A stretch of DNA of 64,000 nt from Bradyrhizobium campsiandrae (lineage in GTDB: Bacteria; Pseudomonadota; Alphaproteobacteria; Rhizobiales; Xanthobacteraceae), in NCBI RefSeq assembly GCF_014529705.1, contig NZ_JAANIH010000012.1, positions 62,001-126,000 of the forward strand, in the 5' to 3' direction. The position numbers and the translations under genes are program-made. The notes beneath the pieces were generated by a model that was not told where the DNA came from, did no database searches, and saw nothing but the letters and a program-made list of their open reading frames with translations. The number at the start of each line of letters is the position of its first letter. Position 1 is the stretch's first letter. Positions 35,807 to 45,091 of the stretch are shown here, in pieces.

Positions 35807-38680
35807 ATGTCTCTGATCGAAGAAATCGACTACGGCACGCCGGCTTCCAAATCGGAAACGATGGTCACGCTGACCATCGACGGCAATCAGGTCACGGTGC
35901 CCGAGGGGACCTCGATCATGCGCGCGGCAATGGATGCCGGCCACCAGATCCCGAAGCTCTGCGCCACCGATATGGTCGACGCATTCGGCTCCTGCCGGCT
36001 CTGCCTCGTCGAGATCGAAGGCCGCGCCGGCACGCCGGCCTCGTGCACCACGCCCGTGATGAACGGCCTCGTCGTGCACACCCAGACCGAGCGGTTGAAG
36101 AAGCTGCGCAAGGGCGTGATGGAGCTTTACATCTCCGACCATCCGCTCGACTGCCTCACCTGCGGCGCCAACGGCGATTGCGAATTGCAGGACATGGCCG
36201 GCGCCGTCGGCCTGCGCGACGTCCGCTACGGCTACGAAGGCGAGAACCATGTCTTCGCCAAGACCCATGGCCGCGACAACGACCACTGGATGCCGAAGGA
36301 CGAGTCCAACCCGTACTTCACCTATGATCCCTCCAAGTGTATCGTCTGCTCGCGCTGCGTCCGCGCCTGCGAGGAGGTGCAGGGCACCTTCGCGCTGACC
36401 ATCTCCGGCCGCGGCTTCGACAGCCGCGTCTCGCCCGGCATGAACGAGAGCTTCCTGGGTTCCGAATGCGTCTCCTGCGGCGCCTGCGTGCAGGCCTGCC
36501 CGACCGCAACGCTGACGGAAAAGTCCGTGATCGAGATCGGCCAGCCCGAGCACTCGGTCGTCACCACCTGCGCCTATTGCGGCGTCGGCTGCGCCTTCAA
36601 GGCGGAAATGCGCGGCGAGGAAGTCGTGCGCATGGTGCCCTACAAGGACGGCAAGGCCAATCGCGGCCATTCCTGCGTCAAGGGCCGCTTCGCCTGGGGT
36701 TACACCAACCACAAGGAGCGTATCCTTAAACCCATGATCCGCGAGCGGATCGAGGATCCCTGGAAAGAGGTGTCCTGGGACGAAGCGTTCTCGTTTGCCG
36801 CCGCCAGGATGCGCGGCATCCAGACAAAGTACGGCCGCGATGCCATCGGCGGCATCACCTCGTCGCGCTGCACCAATGAAGAGACCTACCTGGTGCAGAA
36901 GCTGATCCGCGCCGGCTTCGGCAACAACAATGTCGACACCTGCGCCCGCGTCTGCCACTCGCCGACCGGTTACGGCCTTGCCACCACCTTCGGCACCTCC
37001 GCCGGCACGCAGGATTTCGACTCGGTCGAGCATACCGACGTCGTCGTCGTCATCGGGGCAAATCCCGCTTCAGCTCACCCCGTGTTTGCTTCGCGCTTGA
37101 AGAAGCGGCTGCGCCAAGGTGCAAGACTGATCGTGATCGATCCGCGCCGGACCGAGATGGTGGAATCGCCGCATGTGAAGGCGCTGCACCTGCCCCTGAT
37201 GCCCGGCACCAATGTCGCGGTCATGACCGCGCTGGCGCATGTCATCGTCACCGAAGGCCTCGTCAATGAGGCCTTCGTGCGCGAACGCTGCGACTGGAGC
37301 GAGTTCGAGGAATGGGCGGCGTTCGTCGCCCAGCCGAACAACAGCCCGGAAGCGACCGCGATCCTCACCGGCGTCGATCCCAGCGATCTGCGCGAAGCTG
37401 CCCGCGTCTACGCCACCGGCGGCAACGGCGCGATCTATTACGGCCTCGGCGTCACCGAGCACAGCCAGGGCTCGACCACCGTGATCGCGATCGCCAATCT
37501 CGCGATGGCGACCGGCAATGTCGGCCGTCCCGGCGTCGGCGTGAACCCGCTCCGCGGTCAGAACAACGTGCAGGGCTCTTGCGACATGGGCTCGTTCCCG
37601 CACGAATTGCCCGGCTACCGCCACATCTCGGGCGAGGCCGTCCGCGACCAGTTCGAGGCGCTGTGGAACGTCAAGCTCAACCCCGAGCCCGGCCTGCGCA
37701 TCCCGAACATGTTCGACGCCGCGGTCGAAGGCACCTTCATGGGTCTCTACGTCCAGGGCGAGGACATCCTCCAGTCCGATCCCAACACCAGCCACGTGGT
37801 GGCGGCGCTGTCGGCGATGGAATGCGTCATCGTTCACGACCTCTTCCTGAACGAGACCGCGAACTACGCCCACGTCTTCCTGCCCGGTTCGAGCTTCCTG
37901 GAGAAAGACGGCACCTTCACCAATGCCGAGCGCCGCATCCAGCGCGTGCGCAAGGTGATGACGCCGAAGAACGGCCTCGCCGACTGGGAGGTGACCATCG
38001 GCCTTGCCAAGGCGATGGGCTTCGAAATGAAGTACAGCCACCCGTCGGAGATCATGGACGAGATCGCGGCACTGACGCCGACCTTCGCCGGCGTCTCCTA
38101 CGCCAAGCTCGACGAGCTCGGCTCGGTGCAGTGGCCGTGCAACGAGAAGGCGCCCGAGGGCACGCCGGTGATGCATATCGACGGCTTCGTCCGCGGCAAA
38201 GGCAAGTTCGTCGTCACCGAATATGTCGCGACCGACGAGCGCACCGGTCCGCGCTATCCGCTGCTGCTCACCACGGGGCGCATCCTCAGCCAGTACAATG
38301 TCGGCGCCCAGACGCGGCGGACCGAGAACGTGGTCTGGCATGCCGAGGACAGGCTGGAGATCCACCCACACGATGCCGAGCAGCGCGGCGTGCGCGACGG
38401 CGACTGGGTGCGGCTGAAGAGCCGCGCCGGCGAAACCACGCTGCGCGCGGAGATCACCGACCGCGTCGCGCCCGGCGTCGTCTACACCACTTTCCACCAC
38501 CCGGACACGCAGGCCAACGTCATCACGACCGACTATTCGGACTGGGCGACCAACTGCCCCGAATACAAGGTCACGGCGGTGCAGGTCTCGCCCTCGAACG
38601 GTCCCTCAGACTGGCAGAAGGCGTATGACGCGCAGGCGCGGCAATCCCGCCGCATCGCGCCGGCCGAGGCCGCGGAGTAG
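35807..38680 (+). CDS. fdsA: NAD-dependent formate dehydrogenase, catalytic alpha subunit (Mo-bis-MGD)
   Basis: 957 residues, the usual length. An N-terminal NuoG-like region has a [2Fe-2S] domain (SCRLCLVEIEGRAG) and several [4Fe-4S] motifs (CIVCSRCVRACEE and CVSCGACVQACPT). The molybdopterin part starts near TTCAYCGVGC. Cys383-His384 in CARVCHSPTG are the molybdenum ligand and catalytic histidine, corresponding to selenocysteine 140 and His141 of E. coli FdhF, so this is the cysteine form. It oxidises formate to CO2 in the cytoplasm. It overlaps no neighbour and is followed four bases later by fdhD. Confidence 0.95.
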   Translation: MSLIEEIDYGTPASKSETMVTLTIDGNQVTVPEGTSIMRAAMDAGHQIPKLCATDMVDAFGSCRLCLVEIEGRAGTPASCTTPVMNGLVVHTQTERLKKLRKGVMELYISDHPLDCLTCGANGDCELQDMAGAVGLRDVRYGYEGENHVFAKTHGRDNDHWMPKDESNPYFTYDPSKCIVCSRCVRACEEVQGTFALTISGRGFDSRVSPGMNESFLGSECVSCGACVQACPTATLTEKSVIEIGQPEHSVVTTCAYCGVGCAFKAEMRGEEVVRMVPYKDGKANRGHSCVKGRFAWGYTNHKERILKPMIRERIEDPWKEVSWDEAFSFAAARMRGIQTKYGRDAIGGITSSRCTNEETYLVQKLIRAGFGNNNVDTCARVCHSPTGYGLATTFGTSAGTQDFDSVEHTDVVVVIGANPASAHPVFASRLKKRLRQGARLIVIDPRRTEMVESPHVKALHLPLMPGTNVAVMTALAHVIVTEGLVNEAFVRERCDWSEFEEWAAFVAQPNNSPEATAILTGVDPSDLREAARVYATGGNGAIYYGLGVTEHSQGSTTVIAIANLAMATGNVGRPGVGVNPLRGQNNVQGSCDMGSFPHELPGYRHISGEAVRDQFEALWNVKLNPEPGLRIPNMFDAAVEGTFMGLYVQGEDILQSDPNTSHVVAALSAMECVIVHDLFLNETANYAHVFLPGSSFLEKDGTFTNAERRIQRVRKVMTPKNGLADWEVTIGLAKAMGFEMKYSHPSEIMDEIAALTPTFAGVSYAKLDELGSVQWPCNEKAPEGTPVMHIDGFVRGKGKFVVTEYVATDERTGPRYPLLLTTGRILSQYNVGAQTRRTENVVWHAEDRLEIHPHDAEQRGVRDGDWVRLKSRAGETTLRAEITDRVAPGVVYTTFHHPDTQANVITTDYSDWATNCPEYKVTAVQVSPSNGPSDWQKAYDAQARQSRRIAPAEAAE

Positions 38681-38684
38681 CGCC

Positions 38685-39515
38685 ATGCACGTGCCGGTGC
38701 AGGCCATCGACCGGGAGATCTGGCGCGACGGTGTCGCCTCGGAAGGCGCGCGGCTGATCCCGGAGGAGACGCCGCTGGCGCTGACCTACAATGGCGGCAC
38801 CTATGCCGTGATGATGGGAACGCCGCAGAATCTGGAAGATTTTGCCGTCGGCTTCAGCCTGGACGAGGGCATTGTCAGATCGGTCGACGACGTCAAGTCG
38901 CTCGATGTTGTCAGGCTCGACGACGGCATCGAGCTGCGCATGTGGCTGGCGCCGGATGAGGCCGCGCGCATCAACGAGCGCCGTCGCCATATCGCAGGCC
39001 CGACCGGCTGCGGCATCTGCGGGATCGACTCCATTGCCGCGGCCGTGAAGCCGGCGGCGGTCGTCCCGCACGGACAGACCTTCACGGCGCAGCAGGTCAT
39101 GACGGCGATGCAGGCGATCGCGCCGCTGCAATCGATCAACATGCAGACCCGCGCGGTCCATGCCGCAGCCTTCTGGTCGCCGTCGAATGGCGTTGCCGCC
39201 TTGCGCGAAGACGTCGGCCGCCATAACGCCCTCGACAAGCTCGCGGGCGCGCTGGCGCGCAGCCGCACCGACGCAAGCGCCGGCATGGTGCTGCTGACGA
39301 GCCGCGTCTCGGTCGAGATGGTGCAGAAGACGGCCGCCATCGGCGCGCCCGTGCTGGTCGCGGTCTCCGCGCCCACCGCGCTCGCGATCCGCACCGCCGC
39401 TGCGGCCGGCATCACGCTGATTGCAATTGCCCGCAGCGACGGCTTTGAAATGTTCACGCACCAGGGCCGCATCTCGGCTCATCATGCTCCGGAGATCATC
39501 GATGTCGTCGCCTGA
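38685..39515 (+). CDS. fdhD: Formate dehydrogenase accessory sulfurtransferase (FdhD/FdsC)
   Basis: 276 residues from the ATG at 38685. FdhD transfers sulfur to the bis-MGD cofactor and is needed for formate dehydrogenase activity. The redox motif CGICG (about residues 108-112, within GPTGCGICGIDS) and the family signatures QTRAVHAAAFW and REDVGRHNALDKLAGA are present. It starts four bases after fdsA and overlaps fdsD by 14 bases, so it is translationally linked to both. Rhodobacter uses the name FdsC for the same protein. Confidence 0.93.
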   Translation: MHVPVQAIDREIWRDGVASEGARLIPEETPLALTYNGGTYAVMMGTPQNLEDFAVGFSLDEGIVRSVDDVKSLDVVRLDDGIELRMWLAPDEAARINERRRHIAGPTGCGICGIDSIAAAVKPAAVVPHGQTFTAQQVMTAMQAIAPLQSINMQTRAVHAAAFWSPSNGVAALREDVGRHNALDKLAGALARSRTDASAGMVLLTSRVSVEMVQKTAAIGAPVLVAVSAPTALAIRTAAAAGITLIAIARSDGFEMFTHQGRISAHHAPEIIDVVA

Positions 39516-39738
39516 CCGCCTCGTCTACATGGCCAACCAGATCGGCACGTTCTTCCGCAGCCAGGGCCACGACAAGGCGGTGCCCGGGATCGCCGAGCAC
39601 ATCAAGAAGTTCTGGGATCCCCGGATGAAGCGCGCGATCTTCGCCCATATCGAGGCCGGCGGCGCCGGCCTCGAGCCGAACGTGCTCGAAGCGCTGACCT
39701 CGCTCAAGCAGGCGACTTCCCTTCCAGGAGCGCAGTGA
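39502..39738 (+). CDS. fdsD: Formate dehydrogenase small subunit
   Basis: 78 residues beginning 14 bases inside fdhD. RLVYMANQIGTFFRSQG and KKFWDPRMKRAIFAHIEAGG match the FdsD family, a small subunit of the FdsABGD complex. It ends the fds operon. Its last 35 bases overlap the convergent glnE, so no terminator can fit between the genes and transcripts from the two operons must be antisense to each other. Confidence 0.9.
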   Translation: MSSPDRLVYMANQIGTFFRSQGHDKAVPGIAEHIKKFWDPRMKRAIFAHIEAGGAGLEPNVLEALTSLKQATSLPGAQ

Positions 39739-42682
39739 ACACCCGCCGCACCTCGCTCTGGGTCTCCTTCACCCGCGCCTCCAGCGAGGAGAAGTCCGGC
39801 GCATCGCCGGCGCGCGCCATCACGCGCTGGAGATCGGTGCCGGCGGTTTCGGGCTTGAATCGCTCGCTGACGCAAAGACGGAGAATCTGCGTCAAATCGT
39901 GATAGAGCCGCGCGGCGGCGCGCAGAATTTCGGTTTCAGGTTGCCCGATCACGCCGAGCCTGCATGCATTTTCCAGCACCTGCAACGTAGAGACGTCGAG
40001 AATCTCGGGCTTGTCATGGGCGTAAGCGAGCTGGAGATATTGCGCGATGAAATCGATGTCGACCATGCCGCCCGAGGCATATTTCAGATCCCAATAGTCG
40101 GTCTCGCCCTTCTCCTGCGCGATCGCGCGCCGCATGTCGGCGACGTCGCTGGCGATGACGGTGCGGTCGCGACGGCGGGTCAGGACCTCGCGGATGATGC
40201 GCTCGATCCGCGCGGCGAATTCGGGCGATGCCGACACCACGCGCGCGCGCGTCAACGCCATATGCTCCCAGGTCCAGGCCTCAACGGCCTGGTAGTCCGC
40301 GAAGGAGACGAGGCTCGACGCGACAGGACCTGCGCGCCCCGAAGGCCGCAGCCGCATGTCGATCTCGTAGAGCACGCCGTAATTGGTCCGCGTGGTGAAG
40401 GCACTGATCAGGCGCTGGGTGAAGCGCGCGAAGTAATGCGCGCCATGGAGCGACTTCTGACCATCGGAGTCCGGGACGTCGCTGTCGAAATCGTAGAGCA
40501 GGATCAGATCGAGATCGGACGACGCCGTCATCTCGCGGCTGCCGAGCCGCCCCATCGCGACGATGGCGGTCTCCTGGCCCTTGATCCGCCCGTGTTGGGC
40601 GGCAAAGCGGTCGGCGACGAGGCCGTGCACGGTGTGGACGATGCCCTCGGCGACGTCGGCAAAGGCCGTGCTCGCCTGCTGCGCCGAAACGGTGCCGGAC
40701 AGGATGCGCGTGCCGATCAGGAACAGGCTCTCCTGCCCGAACAGCCGCAGGCGATCCAGGAACTCCTCGTAGGAGCCCGCGTCCTGCACCGTCGCCGCGA
40801 GCCGCGCCGACAATTCCCGACGATCCGGCATGGCACCAAAGAAGCGCGGATCGATCAGGCCATCCATCAGCTGCGGCTGCCGCGCCAGCATCTCGCCGAG
40901 CCGGGGGGCCGCGCCAAGCACGAGCGCAACGAGCGCGACGAGATCGCGGTTCTGGCCGAGCAGCGTGATCAGCCGCCCGCCGCGCTGGAGCGCCCTGAGG
41001 AAATGGTCGAACGCGACGACGGCGCGATCCGGCTCTTCGGCATGAGCGAGGCCGTCGATCAGGGCCGGCACGAACTCGACGAAGGCGTTGCGCGTGGCCG
41101 CGACGCGGAACACGCGATAGTCGCCGGTGATCCAGTCGCGCAAGGTCTGCGCGACGGCGGCAGGCTTCTTGAAGCCGAGCGCCGAAAGGCGCTGGAGCAG
41201 GCGCGGATCGTCGGGACCCGCACTGTAGTCGAGCGCCGGCAGGCTTGCCGTGCCGGTCGGATCGTCGCCCTCGAACAGTTTTTCATAGTGGCCCTGGACG
41301 ATTTCGAGCTGGCGCAGCAGGTCGCGGGCAAAGGCTTCGCGATCGGGATAGCCGAAGAAGCGCGCAAAGCGCTCGACCGCCTCCCTGTCCTCGGGCAGCG
41401 CATGGGTCTGCTCGTCGGCGATCATCTGGAGACGGTGCTCGACGCGCCGCAGGAATTCATAGGCCGTGGTCAGCTCGTCGCGCGCCGCAGAGGTGATCCA
41501 ATTGCTGGAGGCGAGGATGTTCAACGCTGCCAGCGTCGGCCGCACCCGCAATTCCGGATGGCGGCCGCCGGCGATTAGTTGCTGGGTCTGGGCGAAGAAT
41601 TCGATCTCGCGGATGCCGCCGCGGCCGACCTTGACGTTGTGGCCCTCGACCGCGATCTCGCTCTGGCCGCGATAGGTCTGCATCTGCCGCTTCATGTCGT
41701 GCACGTCGGCGAGCGCGGCGAAATCGAGGTGCTTGCGCCAGACGAAGGGCGCGATCTCGGCAAGCAATGCCTCGCCCGCTTTGGCATCGCCGGCGCAAGC
41801 ACGCGCCTTGATCATCGCGGCCCGCTCCCAGGTGCGCCCTTCCCGCTCGTAGTAATGCAGCGCGGCGTCGCGGGAGATCGCGACCTGCGTCGAGGACGGA
41901 TCCGGTCGCAGGCGCAGATCGACACGGAAGACATAGCCGTCATAGGTGCGCTGCTGGAGGATGCGCGCCATGCCCTGCGTCACCCGGACGAAGAACGGCT
42001 GCGGCTCGATGTCGGGGGCGAGCGTCGTCGCATCGGGATCGAAGAACACGATGAGATCGATGTCGCTGGAATAATTCAACTCGCCCGCGCCCATCTTGCC
42101 CATGGCGAGCACGATCAGGCCGCAGCCTTGTTCGGGCGCCTCGGGATTGGGCGGGGAGAGCTTGCCGCGTGCGGCTTCCTGCCGCAGCAGATATTGCAGC
42201 GCCGCCTGCACCGAGGACACCGCGACGTCGGTCAGCGCCGCCGTCACCCGCATCACCGGCCAGACGCCGCCGATGTCGCAGAGCGCGGTCAGGAGCGCGG
42301 CCTCCGCCTTCATGCGGCGAAGCAGGCGCATCACCTCGGCTTCGTCAGTTGCCGCGAGCACCGCGCCCCGCGCCTCGGCGATCAGCGCCGCCAGATGCGC
42401 ATCCGGATCGCATTCGAGCAGCCGGATCAGGCGCTGCGGATCGGCGCGCGCCAGGTCGAACAAATAAGGCGAGAATTCCGCGATCCCGGCGAGAATGTCG
42501 CGGGCAAAAGGATGCACCAGCAGGGTTTCCAGACGGGCCTGATGTGCCGGCTCGAGCTCGGCCAGCCAGCCCTCGAAACGTCGTTCGTCTGATCTGGAAG
42601 CGACAATATGGGGAGCCTCCGCGAAGCGCGCGGCGAGGCTCTCACCATGCTTGCCCGCGTTTCCCGGCGCGGATTGGTTCAT
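39704..42682 (-). CDS. glnE: Bifunctional glutamine synthetase adenylyltransferase/adenylyl-removing enzyme
   Basis: 992 residues from the ATG at 42682; a 147-residue frame extension upstream lies inside the kinase gene and is rejected. Two nucleotidyltransferase domains carry GELNYSSDIDLIVFFD (N-terminal adenylyl-removing part) and REMTASSDLDLILLYDFD (C-terminal adenylylating part), with the PII-uridylyl-removing-like helical regions between. GlnE adjusts glutamine synthetase activity to nitrogen status under PII control. The start overlaps the histidine kinase stop (ATGA), so translation is coupled to the two-component genes. The 3' end overlaps fdsD by 35 bases. Confidence 0.95.
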   Translation of the reverse strand: MNQSAPGNAGKHGESLAARFAEAPHIVASRSDERRFEGWLAELEPAHQARLETLLVHPFARDILAGIAEFSPYLFDLARADPQRLIRLLECDPDAHLAALIAEARGAVLAATDEAEVMRLLRRMKAEAALLTALCDIGGVWPVMRVTAALTDVAVSSVQAALQYLLRQEAARGKLSPPNPEAPEQGCGLIVLAMGKMGAGELNYSSDIDLIVFFDPDATTLAPDIEPQPFFVRVTQGMARILQQRTYDGYVFRVDLRLRPDPSSTQVAISRDAALHYYEREGRTWERAAMIKARACAGDAKAGEALLAEIAPFVWRKHLDFAALADVHDMKRQMQTYRGQSEIAVEGHNVKVGRGGIREIEFFAQTQQLIAGGRHPELRVRPTLAALNILASSNWITSAARDELTTAYEFLRRVEHRLQMIADEQTHALPEDREAVERFARFFGYPDREAFARDLLRQLEIVQGHYEKLFEGDDPTGTASLPALDYSAGPDDPRLLQRLSALGFKKPAAVAQTLRDWITGDYRVFRVAATRNAFVEFVPALIDGLAHAEEPDRAVVAFDHFLRALQRGGRLITLLGQNRDLVALVALVLGAAPRLGEMLARQPQLMDGLIDPRFFGAMPDRRELSARLAATVQDAGSYEEFLDRLRLFGQESLFLIGTRILSGTVSAQQASTAFADVAEGIVHTVHGLVADRFAAQHGRIKGQETAIVAMGRLGSREMTASSDLDLILLYDFDSDVPDSDGQKSLHGAHYFARFTQRLISAFTTRTNYGVLYEIDMRLRPSGRAGPVASSLVSFADYQAVEAWTWEHMALTRARVVSASPEFAARIERIIREVLTRRRDRTVIASDVADMRRAIAQEKGETDYWDLKYASGGMVDIDFIAQYLQLAYAHDKPEILDVSTLQVLENACRLGVIGQPETEILRAAARLYHDLTQILRLCVSERFKPETAGTDLQRVMARAGDAPDFSSLEARVKETQSEVRRVFTALLEGKSPA

Positions 42683-44139
42683 GCCACCTTCTGTGGCACA
42701 TCCGGCGTTGGCGGAGCAACCCTGTCGCCGGCGGCGGCCCGGGCCGGTAGCACCAGCGTGGCGACAAGACCGGGCTGGGCATCGCCCAGCCGCAATTCGC
42801 CACCATGCAATGTCGCAACCGCCGAGGCGAGACTGAGGCCGAGGCCGGAGCCCGGCAGCGTGCGGCTGGCTTCCAGGCGCACGAATCGCTCGACCGCATG
42901 CTTGCGGTCGGCTTCGGGGATGCCGGGACCGCGATCGGTGACGCTGAGCAGCACCTGATCGCCCTCCCGCTTCGCCTCGATCGTGATCTGCCTGGAGTCC
43001 ATGCTGACCACGGTTCCGCCCGTCTGTGCGACCGGCTTGCCGTACTTGATCGCATTCTCGACGAGATTGGCCAGCGCCTGGCTGATCAATTCGCGATTGG
43101 CGTGAACCGGCGTGGGCTCGCACCTGACCTTCAAGGTCATGCCGTCTTCTTCCGCGAGCGGCTCGTAGAGTTCGTGGATGCCGCCTGCGACCTCGGCTGC
43201 ATCGAAATCATCCATGTTGCCGCGCGCCTGGCCGGACTCGGCACGCGCGATCATCAACAGCGCGTTGAAGGTGCGGATCAGCCCGTCGGATTCCTCGATG
43301 GTCCGCTCCAGCGCGGCGCGATAGTCAGCCTCGCAACCGGATTTCGCCAGCGCCTCCTCGGCACGGTTGCGCAGGCGCGTCAGCGGCGTCTTGAGGTCGT
43401 GGGCGATGTTGTCGGAGACCTCCTTCAGCCCCGCCATCAGCGCCTCGATCCGCTCCAGCATGGCGTTGAGGTTCTCGGCGAGACGATCGAGCTCGTCACC
43501 GCTGCGGCCAACCGGCAGGCGCTCGCTGAGGTCGCCGGTCATGATCCGATGTGCGGTGCCGCTCATCGCATCGATGCGCGTCAGCACCCTGCGCGCGACG
43601 AAGACGCCGCCGCCGAGGCCGAGCACGACCACGATCAGGATCGACCATTGCGCGGCCTTGGCGACGATGACGAACAGGCGCCGCCGCTCGGCGAGATCGC
43701 GGCCGATCAAGAGGCGGAAGCCATTTTCCAATTCGGTGACGCGAACGAGCGCACGATGGTCGCGGTCATCCGTATCCTCGATCCGCCGATAGGCGGTCTC
43801 GGACCAGCCAATGGTCGCCATCACGCCCGGTGCCAGCGAGCCGACATTGCCCGCGATCGCCTGGCCCGTGGGCGAGGTGACGAGGTAGAGATTGGCGCCA
43901 GGCCGCAATGACCGGTACTCGATCGTGCGTGCGAGGCCGACCAAGCCGCGGCGATCATAGATCACGTTGATCTCCGAGGTCTCCGCGTTCACCGTCTGGG
44001 TGATTTCCTCGGTGATCAGCCGCCGCGTATTCCAGGCGAAATAGCCGAGCAGCGAGGCCGCGAACATCGCGAACAGCAGCAGATAGACCAGCGTCAGCCG
44101 GAACGCCGTGGTGCGGACGAGTTTACCGAATGCCGTCAC
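42679..44139 (-). CDS. Sensor histidine kinase of the OmpR-type pair upstream of glnE
   Basis: 486 residues. Transmembrane helices at about 14-34 and 166-182 enclose a periplasmic domain of about 130 residues. HAMP follows, and the dimerisation helix holds His247 in DNIAHDLKTPLTRLRNRAEE. The ATPase part has N-box LANLVENAIKYG and G-boxes VTDRGPGIP and GSGLGLSLA. It begins 17 bases inside the response regulator and ends overlapping glnE. This regulator-kinase-glnE order, next to degP, recurs in rhizobia. The signal is unknown; envelope stress is suggested by the degP neighbour. Confidence 0.9.
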   Translation of the reverse strand: MTAFGKLVRTTAFRLTLVYLLLFAMFAASLLGYFAWNTRRLITEEITQTVNAETSEINVIYDRRGLVGLARTIEYRSLRPGANLYLVTSPTGQAIAGNVGSLAPGVMATIGWSETAYRRIEDTDDRDHRALVRVTELENGFRLLIGRDLAERRRLFVIVAKAAQWSILIVVVLGLGGGVFVARRVLTRIDAMSGTAHRIMTGDLSERLPVGRSGDELDRLAENLNAMLERIEALMAGLKEVSDNIAHDLKTPLTRLRNRAEEALAKSGCEADYRAALERTIEESDGLIRTFNALLMIARAESGQARGNMDDFDAAEVAGGIHELYEPLAEEDGMTLKVRCEPTPVHANRELISQALANLVENAIKYGKPVAQTGGTVVSMDSRQITIEAKREGDQVLLSVTDRGPGIPEADRKHAVERFVRLEASRTLPGSGLGLSLASAVATLHGGELRLGDAQPGLVATLVLPARAAAGDRVAPPTPDVPQKVA

Positions 44140-44803
44140 GGATCATGTACCCGGCGCCGCGGATCGTGTGCAGCAGCGGCCGCTCGAATCCCTTGTCGAT
44201 CTTGGAGCGCAGCCGCGAAATGTGCACGTCGATCACGTTGGTCTGCGGATCGAAATGGTAGTCCCAGACGTTCTCCAGCAGCATGGTGCGCGTCACCACC
44301 TGGCCTGCGTGCTTCATGAGGTATTCGAGCAGACGGAATTCGCGCGGCTGCAGCGTCAGCTCGTCCTTGCCGCGGGCGACGCGGTGCGAGAGCCGGTCGA
44401 GCTCGAGGTCGCCGACACGGTAGAGCGTGTCCTCGGCAGGTCCGCCCCGGCGCCGCGACAGCACCTCGACGCGGGCGAGAAGCTCGGCAAAGGAATAGGG
44501 TTTTGGCAGATAATCGTCGCCGCCGGCGCGCAGGCCCTTGATGCGGTCGTCGACCTGCCCGAGCGCGGAGAGAATCAGCACCGGCGTCGTGTCGCCCTTG
44601 TCGCGCAGCGCGCCGATCAGCGACAGGCCGTCGCGCTTGGGCAGCATGCGATCGACCACCAGCACGTCGTAATCGCCACTCTCGGCCATGGCGAGACCCT
44701 CCTCGCCGTCGGCGGCGTGGTCGGCAATGTGTCCGACCTCGCGAAACGCCTTCACGAGATAGTCGGCGGATTCGCGGTCGTCTTCGATGATGAGCAGGCG
44801 CAT
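44123..44803 (-). CDS. OmpR-family response regulator
   Basis: 226 residues from the ATG at 44803; an in-frame TTG at 44833 is less likely. The receiver domain has IIEDD, phosphoacceptor Asp51 (VLVVDRMLPKRDGL) and the KPYSFAELLARVE switch. The C-terminal winged helix has ELTLQPREFRLLEYLMKHAG and IDVHISRLRSKIDKGF. It is the first gene of regulator-kinase-glnE. Its targets cannot be seen here; degP, transcribed on the same strand upstream, is a natural candidate. The ribosome site is weak. Confidence 0.9.
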   Translation of the reverse strand: MRLLIIEDDRESADYLVKAFREVGHIADHAADGEEGLAMAESGDYDVLVVDRMLPKRDGLSLIGALRDKGDTTPVLILSALGQVDDRIKGLRAGGDDYLPKPYSFAELLARVEVLSRRRGGPAEDTLYRVGDLELDRLSHRVARGKDELTLQPREFRLLEYLMKHAGQVVTRTMLLENVWDYHFDPQTNVIDVHISRLRSKIDKGFERPLLHTIRGAGYMIRDGIR

Positions 44804-44906
44804 CGTGCGTTCAGCGGCGGTCAAGGAGGTCAACCTTCTCTAAACATGGCGCGAGCGGCAATCGCATGCAAGCCAAGCGAATGGGACTCTGGGCGGGGAA
44901 AAAGGC

Positions 44907-44937
44907 GGGCGGTGAAGCTGGGGGGACCTCACCGCCC
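44907..44937 (-). terminator. Inverted repeat after degP, possible terminator
   Basis: GGGCGGTGA (44907-44915) and TCACCGCCC (44929-44937) are perfect 9-base arms with a 13-base spacer, 155 bases beyond the degP stop. On the minus strand no long U-tract follows directly (an AAAAA run at 44899-44903 gives UUUUU four bases after the stem). It could end the degP transcript. The 288-base gap holds no gene. Confidence 0.45.
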
Positions 44938-45091
44938 TAGGCCTTCCGACGGAGGGGGGCGTATTTCCACCGGAAGGTAGGTGTGGGGAGCGAGCGTTGC
45001 GCTGCTCCCCGGAAGGGCGCCGTCGGCGGGGGCGACTGATGCCGGCGACACCCTTCATCTCGTTCGTCTCCTGCGGGCTCAGCCCTTGACG

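Noticed and set aside
42683..43123. 147-residue N-terminal extension of glnE
   Set aside because: It lies wholly inside the histidine kinase gene in another frame, has Arg/Gly low-complexity composition, and an ATGA-coupled start at 42682 gives the normal GlnE length.
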